Below, one piece after another: positions 6,882 through 7,106 of a stretch of DNA of 7,106 bases (its first letter is position 1; every line of letters starts with the position of its first letter). This DNA is from Nitrospira defluvii (GTDB lineage Bacteria > Nitrospirota > Nitrospiria > Nitrospirales > Nitrospiraceae), in NCBI GenBank assembly GCA_016199015.1, contig JACQHN010000176.1:1-7106 (forward strand). Direction: 5' to 3'. The translations under genes and the position numbers were made by a program. The notes under the pieces were generated by a model. The model did not search any database, was not told where the DNA came from, and saw only the letters and a list, made by a program, of their open reading frames with translations.

Positions 6882-7106
6882 CTAGCGTGCGGCTGCCGTG
6901 CTGGGAGCTTGCTGACATGCGCCTGGGGTCATATAGAGAAGGTAGTTCCCCATTCCATGCTGAATATTCGGGTTTTGCAGGGGGTGGTGGTGAACCATGA
7001 CCATCTCATAGTCGTCTTGTTTGGTGATCGCGAACCCTTTGTCATTCCGGTACACTTGGTAGGGCCTGAAGTCGCGGAAGGTGCCGTCGGCATCCACGTC
7101 GGGGAC
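6882..7106 (-). CDS. C-terminal fragment of an unrecognised protein (5' end outside window)
   Basis: The last 74 residues of a protein whose start lies beyond the right edge. The fragment opens with DVDADGT, which resembles a calcium-type DxDxDG loop. It continues with an aromatic and charged stretch (RPYQVYRNDKGF) and a His/Met-rich stretch (VMVHHHPL, then HGMGNYLLYMTPGAC), and ends in an Ala/Ser/Thr tail with TAG. The three consecutive histidines, several methionines and a near-terminal cysteine could bind metal, but I recognise no family. A strong terminator follows immediately, so the frame and stop are credible and this gene is a separate unit from the fusion gene. Location and role are not determinable from the fragment. 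Confidence 0.7.
   Translation of the reverse strand, partial: VPDVDADGTFRDFRPYQVYRNDKGFAITKQDDYEMVMVHHHPLQNPNIQHGMGNYLLYMTPGACQQAPSTAAAR

Noticed and set aside
1..7106. tRNA, rRNA, CRISPR arrays, insertion sequences, attachment sites
   Set aside because: No cloverleaf-like sequence, regularly spaced repeats, transposase motifs or terminal repeats were seen by eye on either strand.

Overview
All recognisable genes in this window lie on the minus strand, so transcription runs from high to low coordinates. Base composition is moderately GC-rich. The content is regulatory: a two-component pair with a sigma-54 activator, and a giant sensor-like fusion protein with PilZ domains. This points to a free-living Gram-negative bacterium. 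The style of the histidine kinase/NtrC pair and the PilZ-rich fusion fits Nitrospira or a relative, but that is an impression from protein style, not a demonstrated assignment.

In transcription order: (1) 7106-6882 is the C-terminal end of an unrecognised protein, closed by a strong intrinsic terminator made of a 32-bp perfect palindrome (6839-6870) followed by a T-tract. (2) 6838-6492 is about 350 bases without a confident gene; it holds one doubtful 87-codon GTG-start frame that stops 8 bases before the next gene. (3) 6491-2289 is a single uninterrupted 1400-codon gene. Its domains in order are a receiver-like domain, PAS, coiled coil with a degenerate histidine-kinase core, two PilZ domains, an alpha/beta-hydrolase domain that resembles LuxD acyl transferase but appears to lack the catalytic serine, and a class I SAM-dependent methyltransferase. 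(4) 2288-2183 is a short spacer with a possible promoter. (5) 2182-899 is a soluble GAF-containing histidine kinase of the NtrB type. (6) 897-1 is an NtrC-type sigma-54 activator, cut by the window edge, starting one base after the kinase stop codon.

The kinase and the NtrC-type regulator are almost certainly a cognate, translationally coupled pair. The 1400-residue protein lies just upstream in the same direction. It looks like a signal integrator: its kinase core appears dead, both PilZ domains keep the c-di-GMP-binding motifs, and the methyltransferase motifs are largely intact. A reasonable inference is that c-di-GMP and/or PAS/receiver inputs control the C-terminal acyl-transferase-like and methyltransferase part. 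The substrate is unknown, and no luxA/B/C/E-like neighbour suggests bioluminescence. This fusion is the most interesting element of the window.
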